From NCBI GenBank assembly GCA_035530275.1, contig DATKVC010000007.1, forward strand, positions 1 to 64,000: DNA of 64,000 nt. The letters are read 5' to 3'. This document shows, piece after piece, positions 33,694-43,185 of the stretch. The stretch's first letter is position 1, and every line of letters starts with the position of its first letter. Made by a program: the position numbers and the translations under genes. The notes beneath the pieces are model-generated. The model was given only the letters and a program-made list of their open reading frames with translations, made no database searches and was not told where the DNA came from. The DNA comes from CAIJMU01 sp035530275. Lineage in GTDB: Bacteria; Spirochaetota; Spirochaetia; Treponematales; Rectinemataceae.

Positions 33694-36450
33694 TCAATGG
33701 CGCAGCTTGCCCGAGAGCCAGTACCTGAATTCGGGCAGGGTGTCGGCGACGAGGATAGCCAGCCCCACGGCGACCTGCCGTGGATATTCCTCGACGATGA
33801 AATCGAGGAGTTTTCGATCGAGGTTCTCGCGATAGAGGCGATCGACGAGGGAATCGCGTTCCTCGACCGGATCGGGGGCGGAAAGTCCCGCTGCGGTTTC
33901 GGGTCGCGGGCTCGCTCCCCCTCCCGCGCCGACGTTGCGAATGGCGGCCATGGACGCGACGGGCCGGTCGCGGACTATCATGTCGGCGAGCGAATCGCGG
34001 GCGCGCGGTTCCTCGCGCCAGAGCCACAGGAGATCCAGGATGGCGGTGTAGCGCTCGCCGCGCTCGCGCGACGACAGGCGCGGGAATATCTCCTCGAGGT
34101 CGCGCCGCCTGAGCTTGAGTGTTTTGAAGTACTTCGCGCCGCCCTCGATTATGCCGCCGACGAGATCGGACCATATCTTCGCCTGAACGATCGCGGGCAG
34201 GCCGATCGCGCCTCCGAGGGGGGAGAAGATCGCCGCGAAGGGCCAGGAAAAGACGGAGCGGAAGAGGTTGGCCTTTATCACGCCGCGGTCGAAACCCCTG
34301 ATGGTGTTCTGAGCGGCGATATAGAGTCCGTTGGCCCCCGAGATGAAGAAGAATCGGGCGAGTTCATGCACGAGGCCCGAGGTGGCAAATGGCCACAATT
34401 GGTCGAATTGCACCTTGACGAAGCCGAGGATCGGCACGGACAGGCCCGTCCAGAACAGGGCGCGGGCGACATTGTCGAAGTTGACGCTTTTCAGGCGCCA
34501 TTCGCGGAACCTCGCCCCGCGGCTCGCGAGGATGTCGGCGACGGCCACCCGGAAACCCGTTATGGCGAACCAGAGGAGGGCGAAGCCTTCGCCGACCACG
34601 GCCCTGGCCACGAGGAATCCGACGAGGGTGATGGCGATGTCCACCAGGGCCGGATTGAGATAGCGAAGGGCGCTCCTCGGATCGATGGGCGCAATTATGT
34701 CTTCTTCCTCGTCGCCGAGCCTCCGGGGATGGGGGGGCGATACCTTGCCCATGCTGAACAGCCGAGGGACATCGGCGGCATCGAGGTCGACGGGAGCGCC
34801 GCGGCCCCGGACGAGGGCGGCGACGGGAAGGGGCAGGGCCCTGTGCCGTCTCGCATAGCGCTCTTCCCCCCGTCGGCCGATCATGTCGGCGAAGACGAAG
34901 CCCATGCCGGGGGCCTCGGGGCTGCGGCCGGTCGCATCGCTGCCGCAGAGGGGGACTATCGGCGGATAGTCCGCCGCATGGGCCGCCTTGTTGAGGGCGT
35001 TAACCTTTTCGCAGAGGGCCCGCAGGTCCTCGGGTTTGTCGGCCGCGCTCACCTGGATGTTGAAGACCTCGACCTCGTCGATGAGGAGTTTCGCCTCTTC
35101 GAGGAACTCGAGGGCCTTGTCGATGCCGTGCTCCAGGGGATGGACGACGCGGATCCTGCAGCCGGCTTCGCGGAGGAGGAGCCTGAGGCGCGGGAGGTCG
35201 TCGAAGACGGTTTGGTAATCCTCCGTCGTCGGATCGGAGAGGAGCTGGCGCCTGAGTTCGTCGGCATTGAGGGAGGCGAAGGCCGCGCGGGCCCGGCGAT
35301 AGCGCTCGTCGACGGCCTTCCACTCGGCCTCGGGGATGCGGCCCCCGGTGGCTTCGCGGGCCGCCCGGCCGCGGAAAACACGGAGGTAGAGGACCCGATT
35401 GCGGTAGATCGGTTCGAGCACGGAGACGAGGAAGTCGCCCAGGTGCACGCGGTTGACGCGGGAGAGCGGGACGAAGCGGGCGAGATCGCGCATGCGGAGC
35501 TTCGGCACGCGATACATCTTGTTCTTCGGAAAGCCTTCGTTCAGGGCCGAGCGTCGGTTCAGGTTGAAGTAATCGAGGAGGTGACCGATCGCCTCGACCC
35601 GGTGCTCCTGGTTTTCCTCGAGGCCGGAGAGGAGCTCGCGCAGGGCCTTTTTGTTGCCCTCGAAGAACCGGCGCACGTCGCTGCCCCTCTCCATCGGGGG
35701 CAAAACGGCCATGAAATGGAAACGACGACCGCAATTGGTAAGGCTGAATTCGATGCCGAGGCGCACGGCGATTCCGACGATGCGCCCGGCTTCGATGGCC
35801 TCCTCCATCTGCTCGAGGGCCGAGGGGCCGCCGCAGGCGATGGTGAGTTCGGAAATGCCCTTGATGAAGGCGTCGATGAGGAGCTGGGTGGCGTTCTTCC
35901 GCCCCGAGGTCGAGGAGTCATGGACGTTGCCGTCCCAGCCGGCCTCGATATCGCGGAGCGTGAGTCCGTTTTCCGGCAGCTCGATCATGCCCCGTTCGGC
36001 GAGGAGTCGCCGAATGATCTGGTGCTGGCCGAAGGAGGAGACGGAAAAATCGTGGAGGAGCTCGAGTTGACGGCGCCGGTCGCCGCGGTTCTTGATGGCG
36101 TCCTTTATCAAGGCGAGCTGGACGCGAGCCGTGTTGAGCGGCATGTCGAGGGTCTTCGCGTGGAAGGAGAGGCCGACGATGCGTTTGAGGGCGCGCAGCC
36201 TCGAGCGGGCATGGCGCGAATCGAGGTCGTTGACGACGCGGACATAGGCCTCGGCGATCGAGACGCGGCGGCCCGGCGACCAGCGCGAGGCGGCCAGAGT
36301 GTGGGAGCGCCAGTCGACCGCTGCCGCGGGCGGCGAATCGATGAAGGCGTTGAGCTCGCGGCGCAAGCGACGGAGCTCGGCGGAGAAACTGATCGCGTCG
36401 AGGGCTCGTCGCCAGAGGCGCAGCAGGGGCCTGGGTAACACCGTTTCCAT
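33694..36450 (-). CDS. Large membrane protein of unknown function (918 aa)
   Basis: A 918-aa protein. The N-terminal 580 residues look soluble, with charged helices and a block recalling PHP-type metallohydrolases (LSFHAKTLDM, IEAGRIVGIAVRLGIEFSL, FHFMAVLP), but the full metal-ligand set is not seen. Residues about 640-830 contain four to five hydrophobic segments (ALVDIAITLVGFLVARAVVG, VARALFWTGLSVPILGFV, FFFISGANGLYIAAQNTI, AAIFSPLGGAIGLPAIV), followed by a cytosolic tail. The start at 36450 is the ATG beginning METVLPRPLL. It is alone in its transcription unit, convergent with the small barrel gene. I cannot name the family. Confidence 0.6.
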   Translation of the reverse strand: METVLPRPLLRLWRRALDAISFSAELRRLRRELNAFIDSPPAAAVDWRSHTLAASRWSPGRRVSIAEAYVRVVNDLDSRHARSRLRALKRIVGLSFHAKTLDMPLNTARVQLALIKDAIKNRGDRRRQLELLHDFSVSSFGQHQIIRRLLAERGMIELPENGLTLRDIEAGWDGNVHDSSTSGRKNATQLLIDAFIKGISELTIACGGPSALEQMEEAIEAGRIVGIAVRLGIEFSLTNCGRRFHFMAVLPPMERGSDVRRFFEGNKKALRELLSGLEENQEHRVEAIGHLLDYFNLNRRSALNEGFPKNKMYRVPKLRMRDLARFVPLSRVNRVHLGDFLVSVLEPIYRNRVLYLRVFRGRAAREATGGRIPEAEWKAVDERYRRARAAFASLNADELRRQLLSDPTTEDYQTVFDDLPRLRLLLREAGCRIRVVHPLEHGIDKALEFLEEAKLLIDEVEVFNIQVSAADKPEDLRALCEKVNALNKAAHAADYPPIVPLCGSDATGRSPEAPGMGFVFADMIGRRGEERYARRHRALPLPVAALVRGRGAPVDLDAADVPRLFSMGKVSPPHPRRLGDEEEDIIAPIDPRSALRYLNPALVDIAITLVGFLVARAVVGEGFALLWFAITGFRVAVADILASRGARFREWRLKSVNFDNVARALFWTGLSVPILGFVKVQFDQLWPFATSGLVHELARFFFISGANGLYIAAQNTIRGFDRGVIKANLFRSVFSWPFAAIFSPLGGAIGLPAIVQAKIWSDLVGGIIEGGAKYFKTLKLRRRDLEEIFPRLSSRERGERYTAILDLLWLWREEPRARDSLADMIVRDRPVASMAAIRNVGAGGGASPRPETAAGLSAPDPVEERDSLVDRLYRENLDRKLLDFIVEEYPRQVAVGLAILVADTLPEFRYWLSGKLRH

Positions 36451-36652
36451 GAAGCCGCATATTCTAGAGCATGTGGACGGTATGGACAAGCGATGCCCGG
36501 CAGCGGCGATGGCCGGTTTCATGAAGAGATAACGCCTACCTAACCGCATTCCGCAATCCGGGAGACGCCATGCATTGCGCGATGCGAAAAGCGGGCGTAC
36601 ACTTGCTCCCGATATCAATTACACAAGTCCGGGATACGGACAGGAGGCATTC

Positions 36653-37957
36653 ATGAAGAGAAGCGCAGCGATAATCGCCGCCCTCGCGCTGGGAGTCTCG
36701 CTCGCAGCGGAGCCGGTGACCTTCGAGTTCTGGCACGCGATGGCGGGAACGAACGGCGATGTCACCCAGAAGATCTGCGACGACTTCAACGCAAGCCAGA
36801 GCGACTACAAGGTCGTTCCCGTCTTCAAGGGCAGCTATGCCGACACGATGAACGCCGGGATCGCCGCCTTCCGCGCGGGCCAGGCTCCCGCGATCCTCCA
36901 GGTCTACGAGGTCGGCACTGCGACGATGATGGCGGCCAAGGGCGCGGTCAAACCCGTCTACCAGCTCATGGCCGAGAACAACGCGAAGTTCGATCCGAAC
37001 ATCTACATCCCCGCCATCACCGGCTACTATTCGACGACCGAAGGAAAGATGGTCGCGATGCCCTTCAATTCCTCGACGGCCGTCATGTACTACAACAAGG
37101 AGGCCTTCGCAAAGGCCGGCCTCGATCCCAACAAGCCGCCGGCCACCTGGCCGGAAGTATTCGCCGACGCGAAGAAGATCAAGGCCGCCGGCTATCCGGG
37201 CGGGTTCACCACCTCGTGGATCTCCTGGATCCAGCTCGAGAATTTCTCGGCCTGGCACAACGTGCCCTTCGGCACCCTCCAGAACGGCTTCGGCGGGCTG
37301 GCCGCCCGCCTCACCTTCAACGGGCCCCTCCAGGTCCAGCATTTCACGAACATGTACAACCTCAGCAAGGAAGGCGTGTTCATCTATGGAGGCCGCGAGA
37401 ACAAGGCCGACCCCGTCTTCACATCGGGTCAGGTCGGCATCTACTTCGCGTCGATCGGCGGCTACGGTAGCATCAAGTCCGCGAGCAAGTTCGATTTCGG
37501 CGTCGCCCGCCTCCCCTACTATCCCGAGGTCAAGGATGCCCCCCAGAACTCGATCATCGGCGGCGCTGCCCTCTGGGTCCTCACCGGCAAGTCATCGGCT
37601 GTCTACAAGGGCGTGGCCGATTTCTTCAGCTACCTCTCCAAGCCCGAGGTGCAAGCCTATTTCCACCAGAAAACCGGCTACCTCCCCATCACGACGGCGG
37701 CCTACGATCTCTCGAAGACCCAGGGCTTCTACAAGGCCAATCCCGGCCCCGAGATCGCAATCCTCCAGCTCCTCAACAAGAAGCCTACCGCCAATTCGAT
37801 GGGCATCCGCTTCGGCTACATGCCGCAGATCCGCGAATACGAGGACCAGGTCTGGGAAGACATCCTCGCCGGCAAGATCTCGCCCAAGGACGGTCTCGAC
37901 AAGATGGTCGACCTCGGCAACGCGAAGCTGGCCGAATTCGAGCGGCTGAACAAATAG
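36653..37957 (+). CDS. ugpB: UgpB-type ABC transporter substrate-binding protein
   Basis: A 434-aa exported binding protein (signal about 1-19, AAALALGVSLAAEP region). It has the extracellular solute-binding family 1 fold with the UgpB-like pattern EFWHAMAGTNGDVTQKICDDFN, VVPVFKGSYADTMNAGIAAFRAG and MPFNSSTAVMYYNK, and a late GGAALWVL. UgpB binds sn-glycerol-3-phosphate or its diesters in Gram-negatives; spirochaete versions may bind other glycerophospho compounds or sugars. CAGGAGG precedes the ATG. A structured spacer separates it from the permease genes. Confidence 0.88.
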   Translation: MKRSAAIIAALALGVSLAAEPVTFEFWHAMAGTNGDVTQKICDDFNASQSDYKVVPVFKGSYADTMNAGIAAFRAGQAPAILQVYEVGTATMMAAKGAVKPVYQLMAENNAKFDPNIYIPAITGYYSTTEGKMVAMPFNSSTAVMYYNKEAFAKAGLDPNKPPATWPEVFADAKKIKAAGYPGGFTTSWISWIQLENFSAWHNVPFGTLQNGFGGLAARLTFNGPLQVQHFTNMYNLSKEGVFIYGGRENKADPVFTSGQVGIYFASIGGYGSIKSASKFDFGVARLPYYPEVKDAPQNSIIGGAALWVLTGKSSAVYKGVADFFSYLSKPEVQAYFHQKTGYLPITTAAYDLSKTQGFYKANPGPEIAILQLLNKKPTANSMGIRFGYMPQIREYEDQVWEDILAGKISPKDGLDKMVDLGNAKLAEFERLNK

Positions 37958-37977
37958 ACATCGGACACGGATAGACC

Positions 37978-38041
37978 GAGGAGGCTCGGGGCGAGGGACG
38001 AGGGCGCATTCGTCCGTCCCCGCTCCGCGCCTCCTTCTCTT
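37978..38041 (+). other. Long stem-loop between ugpB and ugpA
   Basis: Outer stem GGAGGC/GCCTCC (37980-37985 with 38029-38034), inner stem GGACGA/TCGTCC (37996-38001 with 38010-38015), then TTCTCTTTG. It probably acts as a leaky terminator or 3'-end stabiliser so that the binding protein is made in excess of the permeases. Confidence 0.55.
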
Positions 38042-38071
38042 TGAGACATTCCCCACCAAGCAGGTTGACCG

Positions 38072-38956
38072 ATGGCGAAGCAATACGAATTCCCCTCGAA
38101 AGGGCTCCCCTATCTCCTCGTCCTCCCGCAGATGATAGTAGTTGTCATCTTTTTCTTCTGGCCGGCCATCCAGGCCATCTGGCAGTCCTTCTTCCTCCAG
38201 GACCCCTTCGGCGGCCGGGTCCTGTTCGTCGGAATGGAAAATTACGCGAATCTCTTCGCCGACAAATCCTACGCCGCGAGCTTCATCACCTCGACCGTCT
38301 TCGCCCTCGCGGTCGCCCTTTCCGCCCTGGTCCTCGCCCTCTTCCTCGCCGTGCAGGCGAACAGGAAGATAGCCGGCGCGACCTTCTACAAGACCATGCT
38401 GATCTGGCCCTACGCGGTGGCCACCCTCATCGCGGGCGTGCTGTGGCTCTTCATGTTCAACCCCAACGTCGGCGTGGTGGCGTGGGTGCTGCAAAGAAAA
38501 TTCGGAATCAACTGGAACTATCTCCTCGATTCGAACCAGGCCTTCCTCCTCATAACCCTCGCGGCCTCGTGGAAGCAGGTAGCCTATAACTTCGTGTTCT
38601 TCCTCGCCGGCCTCCAGAGCGTGCCCGCCACATTGGTGGAGGCGGCCGCCATAGACGGGGCAGGGCCGGCCAAGCGCTTCTGGACCATCGTCTTCCCCTT
38701 CCTCTCGCCCACGACCTTCTACCTTCTCGTAATGAACCTCGTATACGGCTTCTTCGAGACCTTTCCCATCGTCCACCAGGTCACCGCGGGCGGCCCGGGC
38801 AAGGCGACGGAAATCCTCGTCTACAAGGTTTGGAGGGACGGCGTCATCAACCTCGATCTCGGAGGTTCCTCGGCGCAGTCGGTCATACTCATGCTCCTCG
38901 TGATAGCGCTCACGGTCTTCCAGTTCCGCTTCATCGAGCGGCGCGTCACTTACTGA
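38072..38956 (+). CDS. ugpA: Sugar/glycerol-3-phosphate ABC permease UgpA
   Basis: A 294-aa permease of the MalF/UgpA type with six transmembrane segments. The coupling motif is EAAAIDGAGPAKRFWTIVFP, which docks the ATPase. The N-terminus LPYLLVLPQMIVVVIFFFWPA and QVTAGGPGKATEILVYKVW are characteristic of UgpA. It is followed 12 bases later by ugpE. Confidence 0.92.
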   Translation: MAKQYEFPSKGLPYLLVLPQMIVVVIFFFWPAIQAIWQSFFLQDPFGGRVLFVGMENYANLFADKSYAASFITSTVFALAVALSALVLALFLAVQANRKIAGATFYKTMLIWPYAVATLIAGVLWLFMFNPNVGVVAWVLQRKFGINWNYLLDSNQAFLLITLAASWKQVAYNFVFFLAGLQSVPATLVEAAAIDGAGPAKRFWTIVFPFLSPTTFYLLVMNLVYGFFETFPIVHQVTAGGPGKATEILVYKVWRDGVINLDLGGSSAQSVILMLLVIALTVFQFRFIERRVTY

Positions 38957-38968
38957 AAGGAAGCCAAC

Positions 38969-39814
38969 ATGACCGAACACTCGCCCATTCGCCGCCTCCT
39001 GCCCCACCTCTGGCTCTGGATCGCAATAATTGTCATCGTCTTCCCGATCTGGCTCGTCTTCGTCGCCTCGACGCGCACGAATCTCGAGATACTCTCGGCG
39101 CCGATGTCCATACTCCCCGGCAGCCATTTCTTCGAGAACTATTTCCGCGTCATCACCGAGGGAGGCAAGGCCCTCGGCGCCTCGGCCTGGATGATGATGA
39201 AGAATTCGCTGATCATGGCCCTCGGCATATCGGTCGGCAAGATCGTGGTATCGCTCCTGGCCGCCTTCGCGCTTGTGTTTTTCGACTTTCGCTTTCGCAA
39301 GACCATCTTCTGGAGCATCTTCATCACTCTCATGCTTCCGGTCGAGGTGCGCATCATGCCCACCTACAAGGTCATTTCCGACCTCCACCTGCTGAACAGC
39401 TATTGGGGCCTCATCCTGCCGATGATCGTGTCGGCGACGGCCGTCTTCCTCTTCCGCCAGTTCTTCATGTCGGTGCCGCGGGAGATGGCGGAGGCCTCGC
39501 AGATCGACGGGGCCACGCCCATGCAGTTCTTCGCCGAGATACTCGTGCCGATGACGCGCACTCCCATCGCCGCGATGTTCGTCATCCAGTTCATCTACGG
39601 CTGGAACCAGTACCTCTGGCCCCTCCTCGTCACGACGAAAGTTAAGTACTACACCCTTCTGATCGGCATCAACCGCATGCTCGCGGGGGCCGACGTGGAG
39701 ATCGAGTGGCAGGTCGTCATGGCGACCGTCCTCCTCGCGATGCTGCCGCCGGTGATCGTCGTCATTTTCATGCAAAAGCAATTCGTGGCCGGGATGACCG
39801 AAACCGAAAAATGA
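38969..39814 (+). CDS. ugpE: Sugar/glycerol-3-phosphate ABC permease UgpE
   Basis: A 281-aa MalG/UgpE-type permease with six transmembrane segments and the coupling motif EASQIDGATPMQFFAEILVP. FIYGWNQYLWPLLVT near the C-terminus is a UgpE hallmark. AAGGAAG precedes the ATG. The operon ends here without an ATPase; the next gene is an ATPase on the opposite strand belonging to another transporter. Confidence 0.92.
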   Translation: MTEHSPIRRLLPHLWLWIAIIVIVFPIWLVFVASTRTNLEILSAPMSILPGSHFFENYFRVITEGGKALGASAWMMMKNSLIMALGISVGKIVVSLLAAFALVFFDFRFRKTIFWSIFITLMLPVEVRIMPTYKVISDLHLLNSYWGLILPMIVSATAVFLFRQFFMSVPREMAEASQIDGATPMQFFAEILVPMTRTPIAAMFVIQFIYGWNQYLWPLLVTTKVKYYTLLIGINRMLAGADVEIEWQVVMATVLLAMLPPVIVVIFMQKQFVAGMTETEK

Positions 39815-39820
39815 GTCGCC

Positions 39821-40921
39821 TTATTCGCCCTTCGGGAGGAGCCTGACCCGCTCCCGGTCGAAGGAGATCGACACGCCCGATCCCTCCGCGCGAAGGCGCC
39901 TCGCGGAGGGATCGTCGATCTGCACGAGGATCTCCCCGTATTCGGTGGCGACGAAACATTCGACGCTCGAGCCGAGGTAGACGTTGGCAGTCACCCTTCC
40001 ATCGACCGCTCCCTCGCCGGGGCCTGCAAGGCGGAGGGACTCGGGGCGGGCCATCAGGGTCGCTTCATCTCCCTCAGAAACGCCCGAGGCCGCGCTTTCC
40101 GCGGCGACGCGCTTGCCGGCGAGGGTGCAGAGCGAGGTCCCGCCCTCCCCGATCGATTCCACACGCACCGGAAAGAAGGCAACCTTTCCCACGAAACCCG
40201 CCACGAAGCGCGAATCGGGCGAGGCGTAGATAGTCGACGGCGCACCGATCTGCCTAATTATGCCATCCTTCATCACCACGACGCGGTCGGAGAGACTCAT
40301 CGCCTCGACGCGGTCGTGGGTGACGTAGACAGCCGTGATGCCGAGGCTCTTTTGGATGCGGCGAATCTCGATCCGCATCTGTTCGCGTAGGAGGGCGTCG
40401 AGGTTCGAGAGGGGCTCGTCGAGGAGGAGGACCTTGGGCTCGACGACGAGGCTTCGCGCCAGGGCGACGCGTTGTTGCTGTCCGCCGGAGAGTCTGCCGG
40501 GGGCCCGGTCGGCGAGTTCGGAGAGGCCCACGAGGTCGAGGGTTGCCTGTACCTTGTCGGCGATCTCAGCCTTGGGCAGCTTGCGCACCTTGAGACCGTA
40601 AGCCACGTTGTCGGCCACATTCATGTGGGGGAAGAGACCGTAGCTCTGGAAGACCGTCGCCGTGTCGCGGAGGTTGGGCGGCAGCATCGTGACGTCCTCC
40701 TCGCCGATGAGGATGCGGCCGGAGCTGGGCAGCTCGAAGCCCGCGATCATCCTGAGTGTCGTGGTCTTGCCGCAGCCAGAGGGGCCGAGGAGGGTGACGA
40801 GCTCGCCAGGGGCGACGACGAAGTCGGAGTTCCTCACCGCGACGATGTCGTCGCGGCCCTTGGTATTCTTGAAGCGCTTGGTGACGTCGCGCACGGTGAC
40901 GGACACGCTGTTCTGGGCCAT
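39821..40921 (-). CDS. ABC transporter ATP-binding protein (Fe3+/spermidine type)
   Basis: A 366-aa ATPase: Walker A GPSGCGKTTT, Q-loop VFQSYGLFPHM, signature RLSGGQQQRVALARSL, Walker B VLLLDEPLSNLD, H-loop VYVTHDRVEAMS, and a C-terminal TOBE-like regulatory region. It is closest in type to FbpC/AfuC/PotA. It is the last gene of the minus-strand operon with the fused permease and binding protein, so it most likely powers that transporter. Since the convergent ugp operon has no ATPase, this subunit could also serve it; that is conjecture. Confidence 0.9.
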   Translation of the reverse strand: MAQNSVSVTVRDVTKRFKNTKGRDDIVAVRNSDFVVAPGELVTLLGPSGCGKTTTLRMIAGFELPSSGRILIGEEDVTMLPPNLRDTATVFQSYGLFPHMNVADNVAYGLKVRKLPKAEIADKVQATLDLVGLSELADRAPGRLSGGQQQRVALARSLVVEPKVLLLDEPLSNLDALLREQMRIEIRRIQKSLGITAVYVTHDRVEAMSLSDRVVVMKDGIIRQIGAPSTIYASPDSRFVAGFVGKVAFFPVRVESIGEGGTSLCTLAGKRVAAESAASGVSEGDEATLMARPESLRLAGPGEGAVDGRVTANVYLGSSVECFVATEYGEILVQIDDPSARRLRAEGSGVSISFDRERVRLLPKGE

Positions 40922-40932
40922 CGCGATCGCTC

Positions 40933-43173
40933 CTATTGCGAAATGGTCTTCTCGGTGAGCCCCTCGTCGCGGACGAGAAGGCGCATGAGTCCGAAGGCGG
41001 CAAGCACGATGACGATGAGGGTCGTCGCGAGCACGGAGGCCCAGCCGAAGCGCAGCAGTTCCGAGAAGTTGTAGATCTGGACGGTGAGGTGGTACCAGCG
41101 CGCGGATATGAGAAAGATGATGGCGCTCACCGCAGTCATCGAGCGCACGAAGGTGTAGGACATGCTCGAAATGAAGGCAGGCCGTATCAGGGGGAGGACG
41201 ATCGTGCGGAAGACGGTCGGCGTGTCCGCGCCGAGGTCGCGGGCAGCCTCCTCGATGGCCGGGTCGATCTGGCGGAGCGAGGCGGCCCCGGTCTCGAGGC
41301 CGACGGGCAGCTCTCGAACGACATAGTTGAGCACGATTATCGCCGCCGTGCCCACGAGGAGGAGGGGCGGCTTGTTGAAGGCCAGGATGTAGGCGATGCC
41401 GATGAGGGTGCCGGGCACCGCGAAGGGCGTCATGATGAGGGCCTCGAGGAGGCGCTTGCCGAAGAAGTTGCTCCGTACCACGACGAGGGCCGCGGCCATC
41501 GCGAGGAGGCCGGCTATCGGCGTGGCGATGGCGGCCAGAGTCACCGTGTCGGCGATGGCCTTCCAGCCTCGGCTCAGGGCCTCGGGGATGTTCGAAAGGG
41601 TGAAGCTATAGTCGATGCCCCAGTTCTTGACGAAGCAGCCGGCGACGATGGTGCCGTAGAGGGCCACGATGAAAACCACGCAGAAGCCGACGAAGGCGAG
41701 GAGGGCGACGCGGACGGGTCCCGAGGCGAGTTCCGTCAAGCGGGTCGAAGGTTTGCCCGTCACCGTCACGTAGCTCTTCCGCGTGATCCAGTAGCGCTGC
41801 GCGAAGAAGGCCGTGAGGGTCGGGAGGAGGAGGAGGAGGGAGAGAGCGGCGCCGCCCCCGAGATTGTTGCGCCCCGTCACCTCCATGTAGGCCTCGATGG
41901 ACAGGACGCGATAGGAACCCGAGAGGAGGAGGGGGTTCGCGAAGTCGGCGAGGGAGTTCGTGAAGACGAGGAGCCAGGCCGAAAGGATGCCCGGCGTGGA
42001 AAGCGGCAGGGTGATCGTGAGGAAGGTCCTGAGCCGCGAGGCTCCGAGATCGAGGGCCGCGTCCTCGACGGTGGAGTCGATGGCCCTGAGGACGCTCGAC
42101 AGGGTCATGAAGGCGATGGGAAACATGCCGATAGTCTGCACTATGACGAGTCCGTTGAGGCCGTAGATCGTGAAATGGCTCAGGCCGAGGAGTTGGCGCG
42201 AGATCAGTCCGTTGTTGCCGAAAAGCAGGATGATGCTCAAGGTGAGGGAGAAGGGGGGCGAGATAACCGGCAGCGTGGCCATCGTGGAGATGAACTTCTT
42301 TCCGCCGACCGAGCTGCGCTCCACGAGAAAGGCGAAGGCGAAGCCCACGAGGGTGGAGAAGGTCGCCGTCCACAGACCGAGCCTGACGGAGCCCCAGAGG
42401 GCCTCGAGGTAGCGCGGCGTGAGGATGGCCTTCCAGATGCCGAGGGAGAAGGAGCCCTTCTCGACGAAGGTGAGCCGCACCGCCTCGAACAGGGGATAGG
42501 CGACGAAGGCCGCGACGATGGCGAAGAGCCCAATTATGGCGAAGCCCATCGCCGGGTCGCGGGAAAAGGCTAGCACGCTGTAGATTGCGATGAAGATGAG
42601 GAAGGCCACGATGGCGAGGCCGAGGAGGAGGGCGTCGAAGCGGTCGGTCGCCGAATTCGCCGAAAGGATGACGAGGGCGCCCCTAATGTCTGCGCCCGTA
42701 TCGTCGGGGACCGGGGCGAAGTAGACACGGCCCGCCTCCGGGCGGGCCGAGCCGATGCGACCGGGATCGCCGGTCCCCTCGCCGCCGGCGATGGAGTATT
42801 CCTTCGCGGAGACGAAGGGCTCGAGATAACGGACGCTGTCGATACCCTTTTTGAAATCGGGCTGATCGGCGGCGGAGCGCAGAAGCCCAGCGAGACCCCG
42901 ATCGCCCGCGACGACGGCGAGCTCGCCCGACGCATCGGTCGCGAGGTAGACGGAGCGCGAACCCGGCAGGAGGTCGACGGCTCCCTTGAGCCAGTCGGTC
43001 TGTAAAGCGGCATCGCGCGGAGCCGTCTTCGCGAAAAGCGTGATTTCCTTGAATCGGGTGTCGGACATGAGGGAGCGGAAGGCGCCGCGGAGCGAGGAAT
43101 AGATCCAGGCGTCCGCGGCGATGAAGGCTATGGCGACGAGCGCGAGGCGCGTCAGTTTTTTTCGATCGATCAC
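40933..43173 (-). CDS. Fused ABC permease with extracytoplasmic N-terminal domain
   Basis: A 746-aa protein. A first helix (about 8-28) is followed by a non-membrane region to about residue 180 (GSRSVYLATDASGELAVVAGDRG), then two complete permease domains in tandem, each with a coupling motif (EDAALDLGASRLRTFLTITLP split region and EEAARDLGADTPTVFRTIVLP). Tandem-duplicated permeases are typical of FbpB/AfuB iron(III) importers, but the 150-residue extracytoplasmic domain is unusual and could contact the binding protein. It lies 12 bases after the binding-protein gene. Confidence 0.88.
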   Translation of the reverse strand: MIDRKKLTRLALVAIAFIAADAWIYSSLRGAFRSLMSDTRFKEITLFAKTAPRDAALQTDWLKGAVDLLPGSRSVYLATDASGELAVVAGDRGLAGLLRSAADQPDFKKGIDSVRYLEPFVSAKEYSIAGGEGTGDPGRIGSARPEAGRVYFAPVPDDTGADIRGALVILSANSATDRFDALLLGLAIVAFLIFIAIYSVLAFSRDPAMGFAIIGLFAIVAAFVAYPLFEAVRLTFVEKGSFSLGIWKAILTPRYLEALWGSVRLGLWTATFSTLVGFAFAFLVERSSVGGKKFISTMATLPVISPPFSLTLSIILLFGNNGLISRQLLGLSHFTIYGLNGLVIVQTIGMFPIAFMTLSSVLRAIDSTVEDAALDLGASRLRTFLTITLPLSTPGILSAWLLVFTNSLADFANPLLLSGSYRVLSIEAYMEVTGRNNLGGGAALSLLLLLPTLTAFFAQRYWITRKSYVTVTGKPSTRLTELASGPVRVALLAFVGFCVVFIVALYGTIVAGCFVKNWGIDYSFTLSNIPEALSRGWKAIADTVTLAAIATPIAGLLAMAAALVVVRSNFFGKRLLEALIMTPFAVPGTLIGIAYILAFNKPPLLLVGTAAIIVLNYVVRELPVGLETGAASLRQIDPAIEEAARDLGADTPTVFRTIVLPLIRPAFISSMSYTFVRSMTAVSAIIFLISARWYHLTVQIYNFSELLRFGWASVLATTLIVIVLAAFGLMRLLVRDEGLTEKTISQ

Positions 43174-43185
43174 GAATCCTCGATA

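Noticed and set aside
33679..36438. A 919-residue plus-strand frame opposite the large membrane protein
   Set aside because: Acidic/glycine-rich mirror translation without hydrophobic segments; the minus-strand product has structured helices.
37592..39781. A 729-residue minus-strand frame opposite ugpB-ugpA-ugpE
   Set aside because: It runs across three real genes and their spacers and is composed of His/Glu/Arg repeats typical of antisense reading of membrane proteins.
40936..42573. A 545-residue plus-strand frame opposite the fused permease
   Set aside because: It is a high-G+C shadow made of E, G, R, D and H only, with no motif; the permease on the other strand is unmistakable.
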